Below are positions 3,612-5,619 of a stretch of DNA of 5,619 bases, in pieces; the stretch's first letter is position 1, and every line of letters starts with the position of its first letter. This stretch comes from an uncultured Frankineae bacterium. GTDB lineage: Bacteria > Actinomycetota > Actinomycetes > Mycobacteriales > SCTD01. A model generated the notes under the pieces. It was not told the DNA's origin. It saw only the letters and a list, made by a program, of their open reading frames with translations, and did no database searches. The stretch lies in the NCBI GenBank assembly GCA_902805805.1, contig CADCUE010000037.1, positions 1 to 5,619 of the forward strand, read 5' to 3'. Both the position numbers and the translations under genes were made by a program.

Positions 3612-5619
3612 CCTGCCCGGCGTGCGGCACGCCGACCGTGCCCGGGGCACGCTTCTGCTTCGCCTGCGGCACGCAGCTGCCGGCGTCGTCGGTCAGCGAC
3701 GCCGGCACCGAGCGGCGCGTCGTCACGGTCCTGTTCGGCGACCTGTCGGACTTCACCAGCTGGTCGGAGGACCTCGACCCCGAGCGCGTCGGCGTCGTCA
3801 CCGACCGCGTGCTCGCGACGTTGGCGGCGGCGGTCGCGGAGTTCGGCGGCTCGGTCGACAAGCTCACCGGCGACGGGCTCATGGCGGTCTTCGGCGCGCC
3901 GACGGCGCACGAGGACGACGCCGAGCGCGCCGTCCGGGCGGCGGCGCGCATGCAGTCGGCGGTGCGCCGGGTCGTGCAGGAGGAGAGCGGCGGCGGCCGC
4001 CGGCTCGGCCTGCGCGTCGGGCTCAACACCGGCGAGGTCGTCGCCGGCGTGCAGGCCTCGCTGTCGTACACGGTCATCGGCGACACGGTGAACACCGCCG
4101 CCCGGCTGTCCGACGCTGCCGGGGTCGGGGCCGTCTTCGCCGGCCGCGAGACCGCGGTGGCGACGATGTACGCCGCGTCGTGGCGGGCGCTCACGCCGCT
4201 GCGCCTCAAGGGCAAGCGCGAGCCGGTGACGGCGTACGAGCTGGTCGGCCTGCGCTCGTCCTCGGCCAGCCGGCTCGGCCTCGGCGACGAGGTGCCGATG
4301 ATCGGCCGCGACGCCGAGCTCGGCCTGCTCGTCGGCCGGCTGCTCGAGGTGAGCGACCGCGAGTCGCCGCGCAGCGTGCTGGTGTCCGGTGACGCCGGCG
4401 TCGGCAAGACCCGTCTGGCGCAGGAGCTCTCGCGCTTCCACGGCGAGCTGCCCGGTGCCCGCGTGCTCTGGGGGCGCTGCGCCCCGTACGGCGAGGGCCG
4501 CGACCTGTCGGCGGTGGCCGACATGGTGCGGACGGCGTGCGGCATCGACGACACCGACGACCCCGACACCGCCCGCGGCCGGCTCGCCCGCACCGTCGCC
4601 CGGCTCGAGCACCCGGCCTACGCCGGCACCGTCCCGCCGGCGATGGGCGACCGCCTGCGCACCCTGCTCGGCCTCGAGGTCGAGCCGGTCGTCGGGCCGC
4701 GCGAGGCCGCCACGCCCGGCTCGGCCGCCGGGGGCGACCTCGTGCGCGCCGCGGTCGCCGCGCTGTTCACCGCGCTGGCCGCCGACGGGCCGCTGCTGCT
4801 GGTGCTCGACGACGTCCACTGGGCGACGCCGATCATGCTCGACGGCGTGCTCGACGTCGCCGGCCAGACCAAGGGGCGGGTGCTGCTGCTCGCCGTCGGC
4901 CGCCCCGACATGCTCGAGCTCCACGCCCGCGGCGGGGACGGCCCGTGGTGGCGGGGGCTGCCCGACGTCGAGCTGCTCCCGGTGCTGCCGCTCGAGGAGA
5001 GCGCCATCGAGCGGCTGCTGCGCGCCTACCTCGGCACGCCGACCGACGAGCTCGACCTGGCCGTCCGCTCGGCGCTGCTGTCGCGTGCGCAGGGCAACCC
5101 GTTCTTCCTCGCCGAGCTGCTGCACCTGCTCGTCGACCGGGGTGCGCTCGTGCGGTCCGGCGACCGCTGGGTGCTGCGCGGCGACCTGCCCGAGGGCATC
5201 CTGCCGGCGGGCGTGCAGGCGGTGCTGGCGGCCCGCATCGACCGGCTCGACGGCGCGACGAAGGGCGTCCTGCGCGACGCCAGCGTCCTCGGGCTGCGCG
5301 TCACCCTGCCGGGCCTCGTCGCCGTCGGCCGGGCGAGCGGCCACGGCGACCCGGACGTCGTGCAGCAGGCGGTCGACGAGCTCGTCGACCGGCGGCTGCT
5401 CGAGCCGGTCGGGCCGACCCCCGAGGACGACGGCAGCTACCGCTTCGCGCACACCCTCGTGCGCGACGTCGCCTACGCCGGGCTCGCCAAGGCCGAGCGC
5501 GCCCGCCGGCACGCCGCCGCGGCCGCCTGGGCGGCCGGGCTCCACGAGCCCGGCAGCCTGCCCGCGCAGTCGGCCGACGTCGACGCCACCGCGGCGCTGC
5601 AGGGCGAGCGTGCGGTGCA
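3608..5619 (+). CDS. Zinc ribbon / class III nucleotide cyclase / STAND-type AAA ATPase, 3' part outside window
   Basis: Partial: 670 residues are visible and the frame is open at the right edge. Domains in order: a zinc ribbon (1-24) with CPAC and CFAC pairs (Cys3, Cys6, Cys17, Cys20); a class III cyclase domain (about 35-212); and a STAND/AAA_16-type ATPase from about 231, with Walker A GDAGVGKT (261-268), Walker B LLLVLDDVHWA (396-406), QGNPFFLAELL (495-505) and RFAHTLVRDVAY (612-623). Cyclase residues are complete: metal-binding Asp45 and Asp89, base-selecting Lys85 and Thr155, transition-state Asn162 and Arg166. The Lys/Thr pair favours ATP, so cAMP synthesis is predicted. Related proteins are about 1000-1200 aa and usually end in TPR-like repeats, so roughly a third to a half is probably missing. 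No membrane segment is seen. The ATPase probably controls the cyclase or assembles a signalling complex; its signal is unknown. The GTG start overlaps the MBL stop by 4 bases. Confidence 0.9.
   Translation, partial: MTCPACGTPTVPGARFCFACGTQLPASSVSDAGTERRVVTVLFGDLSDFTSWSEDLDPERVGVVTDRVLATLAAAVAEFGGSVDKLTGDGLMAVFGAPTAHEDDAERAVRAAARMQSAVRRVVQEESGGGRRLGLRVGLNTGEVVAGVQASLSYTVIGDTVNTAARLSDAAGVGAVFAGRETAVATMYAASWRALTPLRLKGKREPVTAYELVGLRSSSASRLGLGDEVPMIGRDAELGLLVGRLLEVSDRESPRSVLVSGDAGVGKTRLAQELSRFHGELPGARVLWGRCAPYGEGRDLSAVADMVRTACGIDDTDDPDTARGRLARTVARLEHPAYAGTVPPAMGDRLRTLLGLEVEPVVGPREAATPGSAAGGDLVRAAVAALFTALAADGPLLLVLDDVHWATPIMLDGVLDVAGQTKGRVLLLAVGRPDMLELHARGGDGPWWRGLPDVELLPVLPLEESAIERLLRAYLGTPTDELDLAVRSALLSRAQGNPFFLAELLHLLVDRGALVRSGDRWVLRGDLPEGILPAGVQAVLAARIDRLDGATKGVLRDASVLGLRVTLPGLVAVGRASGHGDPDVVQQAVDELVDRRLLEPVGPTPEDDGSYRFAHTLVRDVAYAGLAKAERARRHAAAAAWAAGLHEPGSLPAQSADVDATAALQGERAV

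Noticed and set aside
3434..5545. A 703-codon open frame on the minus strand opposite the cyclase-STAND gene.
   Set aside because: It is low-complexity Arg/Ala/Gly/Gln-rich with no recognisable domain. The opposite frame has a zinc ribbon, a full cyclase site and Walker motifs. Long antisense frames are expected at this GC content.

Overview
The window is very GC-rich, uses almost exclusively G/C-ending codons, and starts seven of its eight genes with GTG. The gene families and their order point to a high-GC actinomycete (Actinomycetota); I cannot support a genus. There is one continuous coding layout with no RNA gene, insertion sequence, CRISPR array or long intergenic stretch.

Layout. Positions 1-1369 carry three tightly packed minus-strand genes, read from 1369 downwards: a DUF4178 protein with one N-terminal membrane segment, a DUF2617 protein, and the first 76 codons of a DUF4247-like membrane-anchored or exported protein that runs off the left edge. 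Positions 1370-1409 are a 40-base divergent intergenic region, the only real gap in the window. It has a TANNNT -10-like hexamer on each strand, each exactly six bases before the start codon it faces, so both operons look leaderless. Positions 1410-5619 carry five plus-strand genes: a 52-aa DUF4177 protein, a RidA/YjgF-family protein, a NUDT19-like Nudix hydrolase, an LACTB2-like metallo-beta-lactamase-fold hydrolase, and a large zinc ribbon / class III nucleotide cyclase / STAND-type ATPase protein cut by the right edge after 670 residues.

How they work together. The plus-strand genes are joined by 4-base GTGA overlaps or an 8-base gap, so they probably form one translationally coupled operon. 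DUF4177-RidA-(Nudix)-MBL is a recurrent actinobacterial neighbourhood; in Mycobacterium tuberculosis the equivalent genes (Rv3678A, Rv3678c, Rv3677c) lie next to the cAMP receptor Crp (Rv3676). Here the gene after the MBL is a predicted nucleotide cyclase with a complete catalytic residue set, a suggestive link between this metabolite-repair-like operon and cyclic-nucleotide signalling. The minus-strand genes belong to a conserved actinobacterial group of unknown function. The most interesting points are the paired leaderless promoters, the cyclase-STAND protein and its position, and the uncharacterised DUF4178/DUF2617/DUF4247 group. I see no clearly novel system; most families are known, and several have no known function.
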